From NCBI GenBank assembly GCA_902363835.1, contig CABJBM010000001.1, positions 310,001-374,000 of the forward strand: a DNA stretch of 64,000 nt, given 5' to 3'. Shown here one piece after another: positions 43,548-53,394 of the stretch. The notes under the pieces are model-generated. The model was not told where the DNA came from, did not search any database, and saw only the letters and a list, made by a program, of their open reading frames with translations. Numbering within the stretch: position 1 is the first letter of the stretch; every line of letters starts with the position of its first letter. The stretch comes from Lachnospiraceae bacterium. Its GTDB lineage: Bacteria > Bacillota > Clostridia > Lachnospirales > Lachnospiraceae. A program made the position numbers and the translations under genes.

Positions 43548-44765
43548 ATGAAGAAAAATGCAATCGTAGGACAATCCGGCGGACCAACCGCTGTGATCAA
43601 TGCAAGCCTTTACGGCGTCATTAAAGAAGGAACGGCTCATGAAGAAATCGGCCGGGTTTACGGAATGATCAACGGCATAGAAGGCTTCATGTCCGATAAT
43701 TATATGGATTTAACAGGTGATTTGACGGAAGAAGAACTGGAACTTCTGAAATTAACGCCTGCTGCTTATTTAGGCTCCTGCCGCTATAAACTTCCTGATG
43801 ATTTATCTTCTCCCTTTTATCCGGCTCTGTTTGAAAAATTCAGGGCAATGGAAATCGGATATTTCTTTTACATCGGCGGTAATGATTCCATGGATACGGT
43901 AAGCAAGCTTTCCCGCTACGCCACCCATCATAACAGTGCCATCCGTTTCATTGGAATTCCCAAAACCATTGATAATGACTTAATATTAACGGATCATACT
44001 CCCGGATACGGCAGCGCCGCCAAATACGTAGCTGATACCGTAAGGGAAATCGTTCTGGACGCTTCTGTCTATCAGCAAAAATCCGTTACCATCGTAGAAC
44101 TGATGGGGCGTCACGCAGGCTGGCTCACCGCTGCCAGTGCCCTGGCCAGAAAATTTGAAGGGGACAATCCTGTACTCATCTATCTTCCTGAAACGGATTT
44201 TAATTTTGAGCGGTTCTCATCAGATGTGAAGGCTGCCCTCAGTAAAAACAGCTCTGTTATCATCTGCATCTCAGAAGGACTCTCTGATGCACAGGGCAAA
44301 TTCATTTGCGAATATGCAGATGAAGTCCGTTTAGACACCTTTGGCCATAAAATGCTGACAGGAAGCGGCAAAATGCTGGAGAATTTTGTACGGGACCGCT
44401 TTGGCGTAAAGGTCCGTTCCATTGAGCTGAATGTAAACCAGCGCTGCAGCGGCATGCTGGCTTCTGCAACCGACATTGAAGAATCTGTACAGGCAGGTTC
44501 AGAAGGAATAAAAGCCGCGTTAAAAGGCATTACCGGAAAGATGGTTGCCTTTCACCGCACAGGAAATTCCCCTTATTCCATGGAATGCACCACGGTTGAT
44601 GTCAACCAGGTGTGCAACCAGGAAAAGCTGTTCCCTTCCCAATGGATTTGCAGCAATGGTACCGATGTTACCCAGGATTTTCTGGAATATGTCCTGCCTT
44701 TGATCCAGGGAGAACCTCAAAGAAAAATAGAAAGCGGCAGACCTGTATATCTGTACCGGAAATGA
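43548..44765 (+). CDS. PPi-dependent 6-phosphofructokinase type
   Basis: 405 aa. The phosphate-donor loop reads GGNDSMDT and the catalytic segment PKTIDND. Asp and Lys at these positions (GGDDS/PKTIDND) mark pyrophosphate-dependent enzymes, whereas ATP enzymes have GGDGS/PGTIDND. MGRHAGWLTA matches the fructose-6-phosphate-binding region. The ATG at 43548 is behind GGAGG; an upstream ATG at 43524 has no ribosome site. Monocistronic glycolytic enzyme saving ATP at the expense of PPi. Confidence 0.9.
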   Translation: MKKNAIVGQSGGPTAVINASLYGVIKEGTAHEEIGRVYGMINGIEGFMSDNYMDLTGDLTEEELELLKLTPAAYLGSCRYKLPDDLSSPFYPALFEKFRAMEIGYFFYIGGNDSMDTVSKLSRYATHHNSAIRFIGIPKTIDNDLILTDHTPGYGSAAKYVADTVREIVLDASVYQQKSVTIVELMGRHAGWLTAASALARKFEGDNPVLIYLPETDFNFERFSSDVKAALSKNSSVIICISEGLSDAQGKFICEYADEVRLDTFGHKMLTGSGKMLENFVRDRFGVKVRSIELNVNQRCSGMLASATDIEESVQAGSEGIKAALKGITGKMVAFHRTGNSPYSMECTTVDVNQVCNQEKLFPSQWICSNGTDVTQDFLEYVLPLIQGEPQRKIESGRPVYLYRK

Positions 44766-44785
44766 TTATTTCCTGCTCAACTTGC

Positions 44786-44832
44786 AAAGGTGCAAAGCCA
44801 GTGTTTTATCTGGCCGTGCACCTTTTATTTTA
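44786..44832 (+). terminator. Terminator of the phosphofructokinase gene
   Basis: AAAGGTGCA ... TGCACCTTT with an inner GCCAG/CTGGC stem and a TTTATTTTATT tail. Confidence 0.82.
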
Positions 44833-44897
44833 TTGTGTCTGAATTTCTGATCATTTATGTTCCAATGTTTACTAAATTCATTTTTTTTGTGCATTTT

Positions 44898-44925
44898 TTG
44901 ACAGCATGCCTCATATATTCATAAT
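44898..44925 (+). promoter_or_regulatory. Promoter candidate of the diguanylate cyclase gene
   Basis: TTGACA, 16 bases, CATAAT (a TAATAA at 18 bases is the alternative). Leader of about 40 bases ending in GGGGGAAAG. Confidence 0.5.
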
Positions 44926-44971
44926 AAAGCCTATTTCTATTTTCATAAGCACTTATGGGGGAAAGTGAACA

Positions 44972-46615
44972 ATGAACGAAGATCCTTTTTTAGATCGCAT
45001 CCCTTGCGGCATACTAAAGCTTAAAACCGATGAGAGCTTTACCATCCTTTATTTTAATCAGGCCATAAAGGAGTTATTCCAAACACCTGCTTCTCTTAAG
45101 GACATGGTATGCGAATCAGAATATCCGGAGCTGCTGACAGAGATACGCAGCCATTTAACAGGCCAGGCAGCCAGCTTTGAGTTGGAATTCAAAGCAAAAA
45201 TACAACAAAACTGCGTCTGGTGTTCCTTACAACTGAATTACATCCCTGAGGAAGAACTATTGTACTGTGCGATCTCGGATATCACATCCATGAAAAAACT
45301 CCAGGAACAATTACGGATCCGTGAAGAACAATACCGATTGGCCAGCCAGCATTCTGGCTGCCTTGTAAGCATCTATGATATTCCTTCCAGAACTCTTTCC
45401 CCCTCACCTGAATTTTCCAGAACCTTCCCCTTTCCCTACACCATGCCTCTCTCCCCGGAATTTCTTATTGAAAACGGCATCGTACACAGAGAAAGCGTCA
45501 TCGACTTTCTGGCTTTTTATGAAAATATGGAAAAGGGAATACCCGAAGGAAAATGCATCACACGCTTAAAAACAGGTTCAGGAGAATATCACTGGTTCTC
45601 CACTCATTATTCACTGGTGTGTACTGAGGACCAAAGGCCCTTAAGAGGAATCATATCCTACCAGAATATTACGGACCATTACGAAAAAGAACTGGCTTAT
45701 CAAAAATGGATGGAATACATGCGTGAACAGAAAAAGGACTGTATCGGCTATTACGAATATAATTTAAAATTCGACTTATTTGAAGAGATTATTGGAGAGA
45801 TGACCCAGACCATGCCGGAATATGTTACTAATTCTTTTTCCAGCATCATGAGCTACATTGCGGAGCATCACATTTTTAAAGAAGACCGGGAAATGTATCT
45901 AAAATTCTTCAATAAAAATCAATTGCTCTACCACTACTATCGGGGAAACCGGTCCTTACGGCTGGAACACCGGCGTTTACGGCCTGACGGCAGCGTTTAC
46001 TGGGGGCTTGGCCTGGTACAGATCGTTTCTGATCCCTATACCGATACCATTAAGGCATTTATCCTCATTAAGGACATTGATGCATCCAAACGGGAGGCTC
46101 TGACTCTTCAGGAGCTTTCTAAACAGGATTCCCTGACCGGGCTGCTGAACAGGGCAACTGCCATACACGCAATACGCAATACATTAAAAAACAACCAGGG
46201 CCATCACATCCTGATTATGCTGGATATCGACCAGTTCAAACAGCTCAATGATAATTACGGTCATCAGTTTGGAGATAAGGCCCTTCACCGTGCCGCTTCA
46301 AGGCTGAAATCCGCTTTAAGGCGGGATGACATCTTTGGACGGCTGGGCGGCGACGAATTTATCATATTATTAAAAGACGTGGCCTATAATATGGATTTAT
46401 ATGCGCGTCTGGAAAATTTATGCAGCCTCATAGGCAGCGCTCTGGAACCGGAAGCACATATTTCCGGCAGCCTGGGAACAGCGGCCTACCCGGAAGATGG
46501 AACTGTGTTTGAGGAATTGTATGAAAAAGCCGACATTGCTCTTTATCATGCAAAGAAACACGGCCGCAACCAATATGTTGTCTATGAACCTGGTATGAGC
46601 ATGACAAAATTATGA
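44972..46615 (+). CDS. PAS-GGDEF diguanylate cyclase
   Basis: 547 aa, soluble. Two or three PAS-like regions occupy the first ~370 residues (TDESFTILYFNQAIKELF; SQHSGCLVSIYDIPSRT; a PAC-like SVYWGLGLVQIVSD). A linker leads to the GGDEF domain (SLTGLLNRATAIHAI, MLDIDQFKQLND, GRLGGDEFIIL at about residue 457). The active-site motif is intact. An inhibitory I-site RRDD stands five residues before GGDEF, so product feedback is expected. It makes cyclic di-GMP. Own promoter and terminator. Confidence 0.92.
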   Translation: MNEDPFLDRIPCGILKLKTDESFTILYFNQAIKELFQTPASLKDMVCESEYPELLTEIRSHLTGQAASFELEFKAKIQQNCVWCSLQLNYIPEEELLYCAISDITSMKKLQEQLRIREEQYRLASQHSGCLVSIYDIPSRTLSPSPEFSRTFPFPYTMPLSPEFLIENGIVHRESVIDFLAFYENMEKGIPEGKCITRLKTGSGEYHWFSTHYSLVCTEDQRPLRGIISYQNITDHYEKELAYQKWMEYMREQKKDCIGYYEYNLKFDLFEEIIGEMTQTMPEYVTNSFSSIMSYIAEHHIFKEDREMYLKFFNKNQLLYHYYRGNRSLRLEHRRLRPDGSVYWGLGLVQIVSDPYTDTIKAFILIKDIDASKREALTLQELSKQDSLTGLLNRATAIHAIRNTLKNNQGHHILIMLDIDQFKQLNDNYGHQFGDKALHRAASRLKSALRRDDIFGRLGGDEFIILLKDVAYNMDLYARLENLCSLIGSALEPEAHISGSLGTAAYPEDGTVFEELYEKADIALYHAKKHGRNQYVVYEPGMSMTKL

Positions 46616-46672
46616 GAATCAAGACCACCTGTAAAACGATGATTCCGCTAAGGCTGTAAGCCTTTGTTACCG

Positions 46673-46697
46673 GCCAGCGCCTCAAGGCGCTGGCTTT
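46673..46697. terminator. Terminator between the cyclase and the convergent GH3 gene
   Basis: GCCAGCGCC-TCAA-GGCGCTGGC followed by TTTCCC; a 9-bp stem that can serve both convergent genes. Confidence 0.7.
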
Positions 46698-46713
46698 CCC
46701 ATACCTAATAAAT

Positions 46714-48858
46714 TTAATAAAAGAACTCAAACTCTGCGTACTCTTCCACCGAAGCATCCCTGGCAATATAGACCCGGAACTTCCCTTGCTCAGCTGCAAA
46801 TCCCGTCTCCAATGTATGGAATTTAAGCATTTCTTCACCAATCATAAACCTGACTTCCCGCTCTTCTCCTTCTTTTAATGTAACACGCTCAAATCCTTTC
46901 AGCATTCGGATCGGGCGAACCAGACTTCCTGCCATATCTCTTAAATACAACTGAACAGTCTCCGTCCCCTGCCTTTCTCCAACATTTTTTATCACACAGC
47001 TTGCCATTATAGTCTCATTTTTTTTCATCAAATGTTTAGATAAGATAACATCACCATACTTAAATTGGGTGTAAGTCAGTCCATACCCAAATGGATACAG
47101 GGGTACACTTTGGCCATCCATATACCTTAGAGAAAACCGGTCAGAATGATATACATCCTTTGCGGGACGTCCGGAACTGTAACGGTCATAGTAGATCGGG
47201 CACTGGCCAACTGCGTATGGAAATGACATGGTAAGCCTCCCGCCAGGGGAGTGATCTCCCAATAAAACATCACATACCGCACGGTTTCCTTCGGTACCTG
47301 GAAACCATGCTTCCAGCACTGCACTGGCTTTTTTTGCAATATTGGGAATTGCCAGAGGCCTTCCGTTATACAAAACCACAATCACTGATTTGCCTAACGA
47401 AAAGATCCGTTCCGCAAACAGTTCCTGATATCCCGGCAGTGCAATATCCATCCGGCTGTTTGACTCACCGCTCATCAAGGGATCTTCACCCAGGGCCAGT
47501 ATAATGACATCGCTGCTTTCAGCAAGTTTCACTGCTTCCTCTATCCGGGTTTCTTCGTATTTCATAATTCCGGGAGCTGATACACATTTAATGTCTGTTT
47601 TTTCCAGAAATGCTTCTTTCAAAGTAATGCAGTCTTTTTCTTCTCCGCATACGGACCAGGAATCCAGCATCTGGCGCGAATCTGCAAACGGCCCCAGTAA
47701 AGCTATCTTTTCAGCGTTTTTTTCCAGCGGAAGAACTCCATCATTCTTTAATAATACCATTGATTCACGGGCAATCTCTCTGGCAGCCTGTCTATGTGAA
47801 TCACACAGAACATACTGCTTCTCCAGACCTTCATCTGCATCCTTATATGGATTATCGAAAAGTCCCAGTTCTTCTTTCATTACCAGCACACGATACACTG
47901 CTTCATCAATCTGTGCCTCTGTTAATTTTCCATTTTCAATCAGCCGCTGCACATGATTATAATAAGTATTTGACACCATTTCAATGTCAACTCCTGCGTC
48001 AATTGCTTTTTTCGCTGCTTCTGCTTCATCTGCCGCAAATCCGTGATGAATCAATTCGACAATGGCTGTACAATCTGAAATTACCGTCCCCGCAAATCCC
48101 CACTCTTTTCTCAGCACATCCTGAAACAACCATTGGTTTCCAGTAGACGGAATTCCGTTTAGCGCATTAAAAGAGGTCATCACCATTTTAGCACCTGCAT
48201 CCACTGCCGCCTTATAGGCGGGAAAATGATATTCCCGCAGTGAATATTCACTTGCTTCTGTCGTATGATAATCGCGGCCGCCTTCTGCAATTCCATATGC
48301 AGCGAAATGTTTCAGGCAGGATGCTATTTTATACCTTGATGATACATCATTTCCCTGATACCCCTCTACATAAGCTTTCGCATACAAAGCATTTAAATAA
48401 ACATCTTCTCCGCTTGTTTCGACTACTCTTCCCCATCTGGCATCTCTCGCCAGATCACACATAGGAGAAAATGTCAAATGAAGTCCTGAAACTGCAGCCT
48501 CTTTCGCTGCAATTTCAGCGGATACTTTTACCAGGCCAGGCTGCCAGGTGCACGACATAGCCAGAGGAGATGGGAATATGGTCTTATATCCATGAATAAT
48601 ATCATGCATAAATAAAAGGGGGATTTTATGTGCAGATGTTTCCAGATGCTTTTTTTGGATGGCCTTCACACGTCCTGCCCCTGATATTCCTAAAACAGAA
48701 CCTACATTATCCACCATATGCTGAGCCAATTCAAACTGATAATCAATCCCCATAAAGACATTTTCATCTTCTCCATACCCGCTTCCACATAATTGAGTGA
48801 TTTCTGCCATTTTATCCTTTATTGACATTTGTTCCACTATATTCCGCAAATCTCTCAT
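46714..48858 (-). CDS. Glycoside hydrolase family 3 beta-glucosidase type
   Basis: About 714 aa, no signal peptide. N-terminal TIM-barrel with LKHFAAYG and the nucleophile Asp in GTVISDCTA; alpha/beta domain with LALGEDPLMSGE; C-terminal fibronectin III-like domain (YPFGYGLTYTQF onward). The KHFAAY motif is of the beta-glucosidase/xylosidase type, not the KHFPGHG of NagZ. A start at 48879 is also possible; 48858 has AAAGG nearby. Last gene of a seven-gene operon, so it probably cleaves intracellular glycosides imported by the ABC system. Confidence 0.93.
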   Translation of the reverse strand: MRDLRNIVEQMSIKDKMAEITQLCGSGYGEDENVFMGIDYQFELAQHMVDNVGSVLGISGAGRVKAIQKKHLETSAHKIPLLFMHDIIHGYKTIFPSPLAMSCTWQPGLVKVSAEIAAKEAAVSGLHLTFSPMCDLARDARWGRVVETSGEDVYLNALYAKAYVEGYQGNDVSSRYKIASCLKHFAAYGIAEGGRDYHTTEASEYSLREYHFPAYKAAVDAGAKMVMTSFNALNGIPSTGNQWLFQDVLRKEWGFAGTVISDCTAIVELIHHGFAADEAEAAKKAIDAGVDIEMVSNTYYNHVQRLIENGKLTEAQIDEAVYRVLVMKEELGLFDNPYKDADEGLEKQYVLCDSHRQAAREIARESMVLLKNDGVLPLEKNAEKIALLGPFADSRQMLDSWSVCGEEKDCITLKEAFLEKTDIKCVSAPGIMKYEETRIEEAVKLAESSDVIILALGEDPLMSGESNSRMDIALPGYQELFAERIFSLGKSVIVVLYNGRPLAIPNIAKKASAVLEAWFPGTEGNRAVCDVLLGDHSPGGRLTMSFPYAVGQCPIYYDRYSSGRPAKDVYHSDRFSLRYMDGQSVPLYPFGYGLTYTQFKYGDVILSKHLMKKNETIMASCVIKNVGERQGTETVQLYLRDMAGSLVRPIRMLKGFERVTLKEGEEREVRFMIGEEMLKFHTLETGFAAEQGKFRVYIARDASVEEYAEFEFFY

Positions 48859-48900
48859 TCTGCCCCGCCTTTCTTTCATTGCTCATATCCAAACATTCCG

Positions 48901-49725
48901 TTATTCCTTTACGGCACCCATGGTCAGACCCTTAATCATATATTTTTGGAATACCAGATATACCAGCAGTACTGGTGTCATAATGATTGTTGATGCTGCC
49001 GATGTCAGCGGTATATCTCTGGTAAATTTACCTTTAAAGAAACTTAATCCAAGGGGCAGTGTCCTGATTCTGTCTTCTCCCAACATGATATTAGACAACA
49101 TAAAGTCATTCCAGGTCCACATAAATATGAGTATAATAATGGAAACCAATGCCGGCATAATAACCGGCACTATGATTTTGCACAAAACGGTCAATTCCGG
49201 CGCGCCATCTATCCTGGCCGACTCCACCAGTGATCCGGGAATATCTTTAATAAACCCTTTTAGCAGGAATACCGAAAACGGAATATTAAGTGCAATATGA
49301 GTCAGGTAAACAGGAGCTCTTGTGCCCAAAAGTCCCATAAACTTCATGTTATAAAACAGTGGGATAATCACGATTTCAAACGGAATAATCAACCCAATCA
49401 GAATCAGGGAATTCACCAGTCCTTTTCCCATGAATTCATAATAAACCATCGCATACGCTATGAGCGTTGCGCATACTAAAACCCCTGCTACAGAAATTAC
49501 AGAGATAATAATGCTGTTTGAAAAGTAAGTGGAGAAATGCCCGGTTTCCCAAGCCTTAACATAATTTTCAAAATGCAGGTTTGTGGGTATATTGAGTACA
49601 CCTTCCCTAATAATATCTACCTTTGTTCTCAGAGACAGTACCAGCAGGAAGAGCATTGGAAAAATGGTAAACAAGCAGGAAATAATTAAAAATACATAAG
49701 CGCCTATAAGCCTTGGCTTTTTCAT
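48901..49725 (-). CDS. Sugar ABC transporter permease (MalG/UgpE type)
   Basis: 274 aa with six membrane helices. The EAA loop is VESARIDGAPELTVLCKIIVPVI-like, split as ESARIDGAPELTVL and KIIVPVIMPAL. Three bases separate it from the partner permease. The cluster has no ATPase gene, so a shared MsmK-type ATPase encoded elsewhere probably energises it. Confidence 0.93.
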   Translation of the reverse strand: MKKPRLIGAYVFLIISCLFTIFPMLFLLVLSLRTKVDIIREGVLNIPTNLHFENYVKAWETGHFSTYFSNSIIISVISVAGVLVCATLIAYAMVYYEFMGKGLVNSLILIGLIIPFEIVIIPLFYNMKFMGLLGTRAPVYLTHIALNIPFSVFLLKGFIKDIPGSLVESARIDGAPELTVLCKIIVPVIMPALVSIIILIFMWTWNDFMLSNIMLGEDRIRTLPLGLSFFKGKFTRDIPLTSAASTIIMTPVLLVYLVFQKYMIKGLTMGAVKE

Positions 49726-49728
49726 GAT

Positions 49729-50631
49729 CTACTCCTCCCTTCTGAGACGTAAAAATACTCTTGATACAATAAATACGATAATCGTAAGCAAAACTGCAAT
49801 CCCACATCCAACCCCTATTTTATTTGATGTAAATGCAGATTGATACAAATAGTAGGAGATCACATAGGTATAATAACCTGGGCCTCCTCTGGTCATCTGA
49901 TACACCAGATCAAATACCTTAAAAGCCCCGATCAAGGAAAGCAAAAGCAAGGTCGTTGTCGTCTTACTGATGGAAGGAATGGTGATCCAAAAAAAAGTCT
50001 GCAGAAAATTTGCTCCGTCAACTGTTGCCGCTTCATACATAGTCTGATCTACCGATCTGATAGCGGTACAGTATATCACCGTATTAAATCCATAAGCAGT
50101 CCATACACTCATAACGAAAAGAGCATATATGGCCGTATTCTTGTCTCCAAGCCATGGACGTATGAGGCTGTCAAGCCCCACTGCATCCAGAACTGCATTT
50201 AATATTCCGCTTGCAGGATCATAAATAGCCAACCACATAATGGACATAACCATACTTGATAATATCTGAGGCAGAAATAAAAGCAGCTGAAATAAATTTT
50301 TAAACTTAACATTACTATTGATAATCACCGCTGCCTGAATCAGCCCGATCGCTATAGGAACAGTAATGGATACAACTGCCCAAAGCAGGTTGTTTTTTAT
50401 TGCCATCCGAAATTCCAGCCCTGTAATTACTGTTTTATAATTGTCTGCCCCCACAAAGTTGATTTTATCAAATGCAGTAACACCATTCCAGTCTGTAAAG
50501 CTCAATCCCAACGTTTGAAATATAGGTATTACAGCAATCAGAAAAAACAAAATCATTCCTGGCAGAACAAACAAATAAGGGGTTGCTCCGAATCTGTTAA
50601 CACTCCTATTATGTATTTTCGTTCTCAACAT
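49729..50631 (-). CDS. Sugar ABC transporter permease (MalF/UgpA type)
   Basis: 300 aa, six helices, N-terminal PYLFVLPGMILFFLIAVIP typical of the family. EAA loop: YEAATVDGANFLQTFFWI, then TIPSISKTT. It forms the membrane channel with the MalG-type permease downstream. Spacing to the binding protein gene is 32 bases. Confidence 0.93.
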   Translation of the reverse strand: MLRTKIHNRSVNRFGATPYLFVLPGMILFFLIAVIPIFQTLGLSFTDWNGVTAFDKINFVGADNYKTVITGLEFRMAIKNNLLWAVVSITVPIAIGLIQAAVIINSNVKFKNLFQLLLFLPQILSSMVMSIMWLAIYDPASGILNAVLDAVGLDSLIRPWLGDKNTAIYALFVMSVWTAYGFNTVIYCTAIRSVDQTMYEAATVDGANFLQTFFWITIPSISKTTTTLLLLSLIGAFKVFDLVYQMTRGGPGYYTYVISYYLYQSAFTSNKIGVGCGIAVLLTIIVFIVSRVFLRLRREE

Positions 50632-50663
50632 TTTATCACCTAACTTCCCAGACTCAGAGATTT

Positions 50664-51947
50664 TTAACTCTGATGCCAGAATTCATCGATTCTTTTCCAC
50701 ATATCTTCTGCTGTTTGGTCACCTGTCAAATACAGCTGTACTTCTTTTAAGAAAATATCCAAAAAGCCCGGTTTTACATTGTCAAGATAAAATCCACTTC
50801 TTGTATCCTGAATCGCAGCCAAAAGTTCTTTGGTCAGGGGAGAGGAAGATGCATCGTCAAAGCTATGTTTCAAAGACGGAATTGATCCTTTTGCAAGCCA
50901 TTGCTCTGCCGTTTCCGGCGTAAGCATCAGATCAATAAAATCAAGCGCTACTGCCAGTTGAGTTTCATCTGTCTGCTTCCCGATTGCGAATGCGGCGTCT
51001 ACCGGATTGATAATATAATTTTCTGCTGATTGATCGGTCACACCAGGAAATGCAAATACTCCAATATCCAGTCCTGTATTCTCGTAATCATATAAAAACC
51101 AGTTTCCGTCCAGTGACATAGCAGTTTTTCCCTGTCCAAAGAGGGAAGGCACATCACCATAATCAATTCCTTCATAATCCTTACGGAAATATCCTGCATC
51201 AGACCATCTTTTTACTATTTCAGAGGATTCTATAAATGCAGTTTTCATGCTTCCTTTTGAGTCCTCCAAATAATACCACTTCAGCACATCATCAAAAGGA
51301 GCTTTATTTTGTACCATGCTTTGGATGTACCAGCCATTGATATTATCCTTGCAGTTTTCTGCGCCAATATATCCTTCCTGAACAGCTTTCTTTAAAATAT
51401 CTTCGAACTCCTGAATTGTTTTTGGCACTTCCACATTTAATTGCCGGAAGATTTCTTTATTATAATACACGACGATCGGAGCATAATTCATTCCCACCGT
51501 ATACTGCTTATCAGGGGTTCTTTGATTATAAAAATTTGTTGCACCTTCCAGTTGCTTATCCACCCATCCTCTTTCTTTTATATATTGACTTAAATCCAGA
51601 AGGTAATCTGCTTCACGCAATGCCGTTAATCCAAGATCATCAGTAAGCACCAGTGAATAACCGCTTCCCGAGCTAAATGCGAGCTTTGCCTTGCTGTTAT
51701 AGTCTTCACCGGACTCATTTACAAATGTAACATTGGGATACTTGTCCTTTAACTGGTTTACTACAAAATCAATAATTTCCGTGCGTTCTGCATCTGCCAT
51801 AGACGTAATGAATTTAAACTCTGTTTTTTCCTTGGCAATCTTTCCGGCTGCTGATCCATCTTCTTTTTTACCGCATCCCGCAATTCCTGCCGCCGCTGTC
51901 ATAATTACCATTGCTGCTGCAATCAGTTTTATTACTTTTCCCCTCAT
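50664..51947 (-). CDS. Extracellular sugar-binding lipoprotein (family 1)
   Basis: 427 aa. Signal peptide with lipobox: AAAGIAGC, Cys at about residue 25. The mature part is SBP_bac_1-like: FINSMADA-type start (FKFITSMADAERTEIIDF), VVYYNKEIFRQLNVEVPKT, GKTAMSLDGNWFLYDY. It captures a glycoside for the adjacent permeases. The ligand is not deducible from sequence. Confidence 0.92.
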   Translation of the reverse strand: MRGKVIKLIAAAMVIMTAAAGIAGCGKKEDGSAAGKIAKEKTEFKFITSMADAERTEIIDFVVNQLKDKYPNVTFVNESGEDYNSKAKLAFSSGSGYSLVLTDDLGLTALREADYLLDLSQYIKERGWVDKQLEGATNFYNQRTPDKQYTVGMNYAPIVVYYNKEIFRQLNVEVPKTIQEFEDILKKAVQEGYIGAENCKDNINGWYIQSMVQNKAPFDDVLKWYYLEDSKGSMKTAFIESSEIVKRWSDAGYFRKDYEGIDYGDVPSLFGQGKTAMSLDGNWFLYDYENTGLDIGVFAFPGVTDQSAENYIINPVDAAFAIGKQTDETQLAVALDFIDLMLTPETAEQWLAKGSIPSLKHSFDDASSSPLTKELLAAIQDTRSGFYLDNVKPGFLDIFLKEVQLYLTGDQTAEDMWKRIDEFWHQS

Positions 51948-51990
51948 AATAAATCTCCTTTATTATTTTCCTGCGCCTTCTCCACGCCGG

Positions 51991-53373
51991 TTACCAGTTC
52001 ATTTCGGGCAAAATATCTTTCTGAAGTTCAAACATTTCATTTATTAAATTTACAGCATTGCTATAAGTCGAAACAGTGGGGTCTAATAACAAGGCCTGAA
52101 GCAGCTTTTTCCGGCTTTTTTCGTTATATGCTTCATACAACAGATCAGCTACCGCTCCCTGTGTTGCAATCATGGCAGCGATACCGGCCGGAATCTTCTG
52201 TGTCTTTACGGGATGAATCCCTTGGCCGTCAATGATTGCCGGAACTTCAACCACCATCCCTTCGGGCAGTCCCGGTGCATACCCTTCATTCACTACATTC
52301 ACAGCCCCCACTTTCAGCCGTTTATTAAAAGCAATCGCTTCTATAATAGGCACACCGTATTCATGGTTCTGGGTAAATTTGTTATCTGCATTAAATGCCT
52401 CTTTAAACACATCTTTCTTTTCTGTTTTAAACACATCATTCTCCCATTTGCGCCCTGCAATGGAATAAATAAATTCCAGCGGTTCATTTGTGATGCTTTC
52501 CCATGGTGACTCTGTCATGGGATCGTAGAAGTACTGCATCTGGGCGGATGCCAGGAACTGGTCACTCCATGCCATATACTCACCAATGTGATTTGCTCCC
52601 GGATATACCCAGACTCCATAAACCCTGAGCATCATTCTTGAAAGTGCCATTTCATCCCAGCTTGTAAGCTTCTCCATCCTGCGTTCCCTCTCCAGCAACT
52701 CAGGATAGAGATCCTTCCCGGTCTTTTTATCAACGATCCTGGTAATAACACCAAAATGATTTAAACCGCTGACCTCTGTCTCTATCTCGTCCTTATTAAT
52801 CCCCAGTATTTTTGCCACCTGATCTATGCCCATCTGTTCACCGTGGCAAAGCCCTACAACCTTTATCTTAGTAGCCCTCGCAATCATTCCCACAAGTTTC
52901 GCTTCCGGGTTTGTATAGTTAAGCAGGTATGCCTCCGGACACACTTCTTCCATCATTTTTGCAATTTCCAGCATTGGCCCTAAATTGCGAAGCGTGTGAA
53001 ACATACCGCCTGGTCCTCCGTTTTCTCCATAAACCTGTCTGAATCCATATTTTCTGGGTACATGGAAATCCTGTGACCAGTAGTAATAACGCTCCTTTTC
53101 AATTGCAGTAACTACAAAGTCCGCATCAGAAAGAGCCTGCCGTAAATCCAGTGTCGCCACGATTTTTGCATCTTTTTTACACGCTTCTTTTAATTTCTGA
53201 CAAAATTCATTACTAACATTAAGAGCTTCCTGGTTAATATCCATCAATGCAATTTCAAGATTTGTGGTTTTAATTGACTCGTTTCTTAAGATATCGGAAA
53301 CAGTTGTGGGGCAAAAAGAAACACTTCCCGCTCCTATTATTGCAATTTTCAGTTTTTTAGCATTCTTTTCCAT
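51991..53373 (-). CDS. Glycoside hydrolase family 4, alpha-galactosidase/alpha-glucuronidase type
   Basis: 460 aa. NAD-binding start KIAIIGAGSVSFCPTTV; ENGGPGGMFHTLRN; metal-binding motif CHGEQ (GLCHGEQMGI) and LNHFGVITR. From memory, CHG/CHS motifs mark GH4 enzymes acting on non-phosphorylated galactosides or glucuronides, in contrast to the CDQP form at 39937. This fits an ABC-imported, unphosphorylated substrate. Second carbohydrase of the operon besides GH3. Confidence 0.9.
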   Translation of the reverse strand: MEKNAKKLKIAIIGAGSVSFCPTTVSDILRNESIKTTNLEIALMDINQEALNVSNEFCQKLKEACKKDAKIVATLDLRQALSDADFVVTAIEKERYYYWSQDFHVPRKYGFRQVYGENGGPGGMFHTLRNLGPMLEIAKMMEEVCPEAYLLNYTNPEAKLVGMIARATKIKVVGLCHGEQMGIDQVAKILGINKDEIETEVSGLNHFGVITRIVDKKTGKDLYPELLERERRMEKLTSWDEMALSRMMLRVYGVWVYPGANHIGEYMAWSDQFLASAQMQYFYDPMTESPWESITNEPLEFIYSIAGRKWENDVFKTEKKDVFKEAFNADNKFTQNHEYGVPIIEAIAFNKRLKVGAVNVVNEGYAPGLPEGMVVEVPAIIDGQGIHPVKTQKIPAGIAAMIATQGAVADLLYEAYNEKSRKKLLQALLLDPTVSTYSNAVNLINEMFELQKDILPEMNW

Positions 53374-53394
53374 AAGACTTCTCCTTTTCTAATC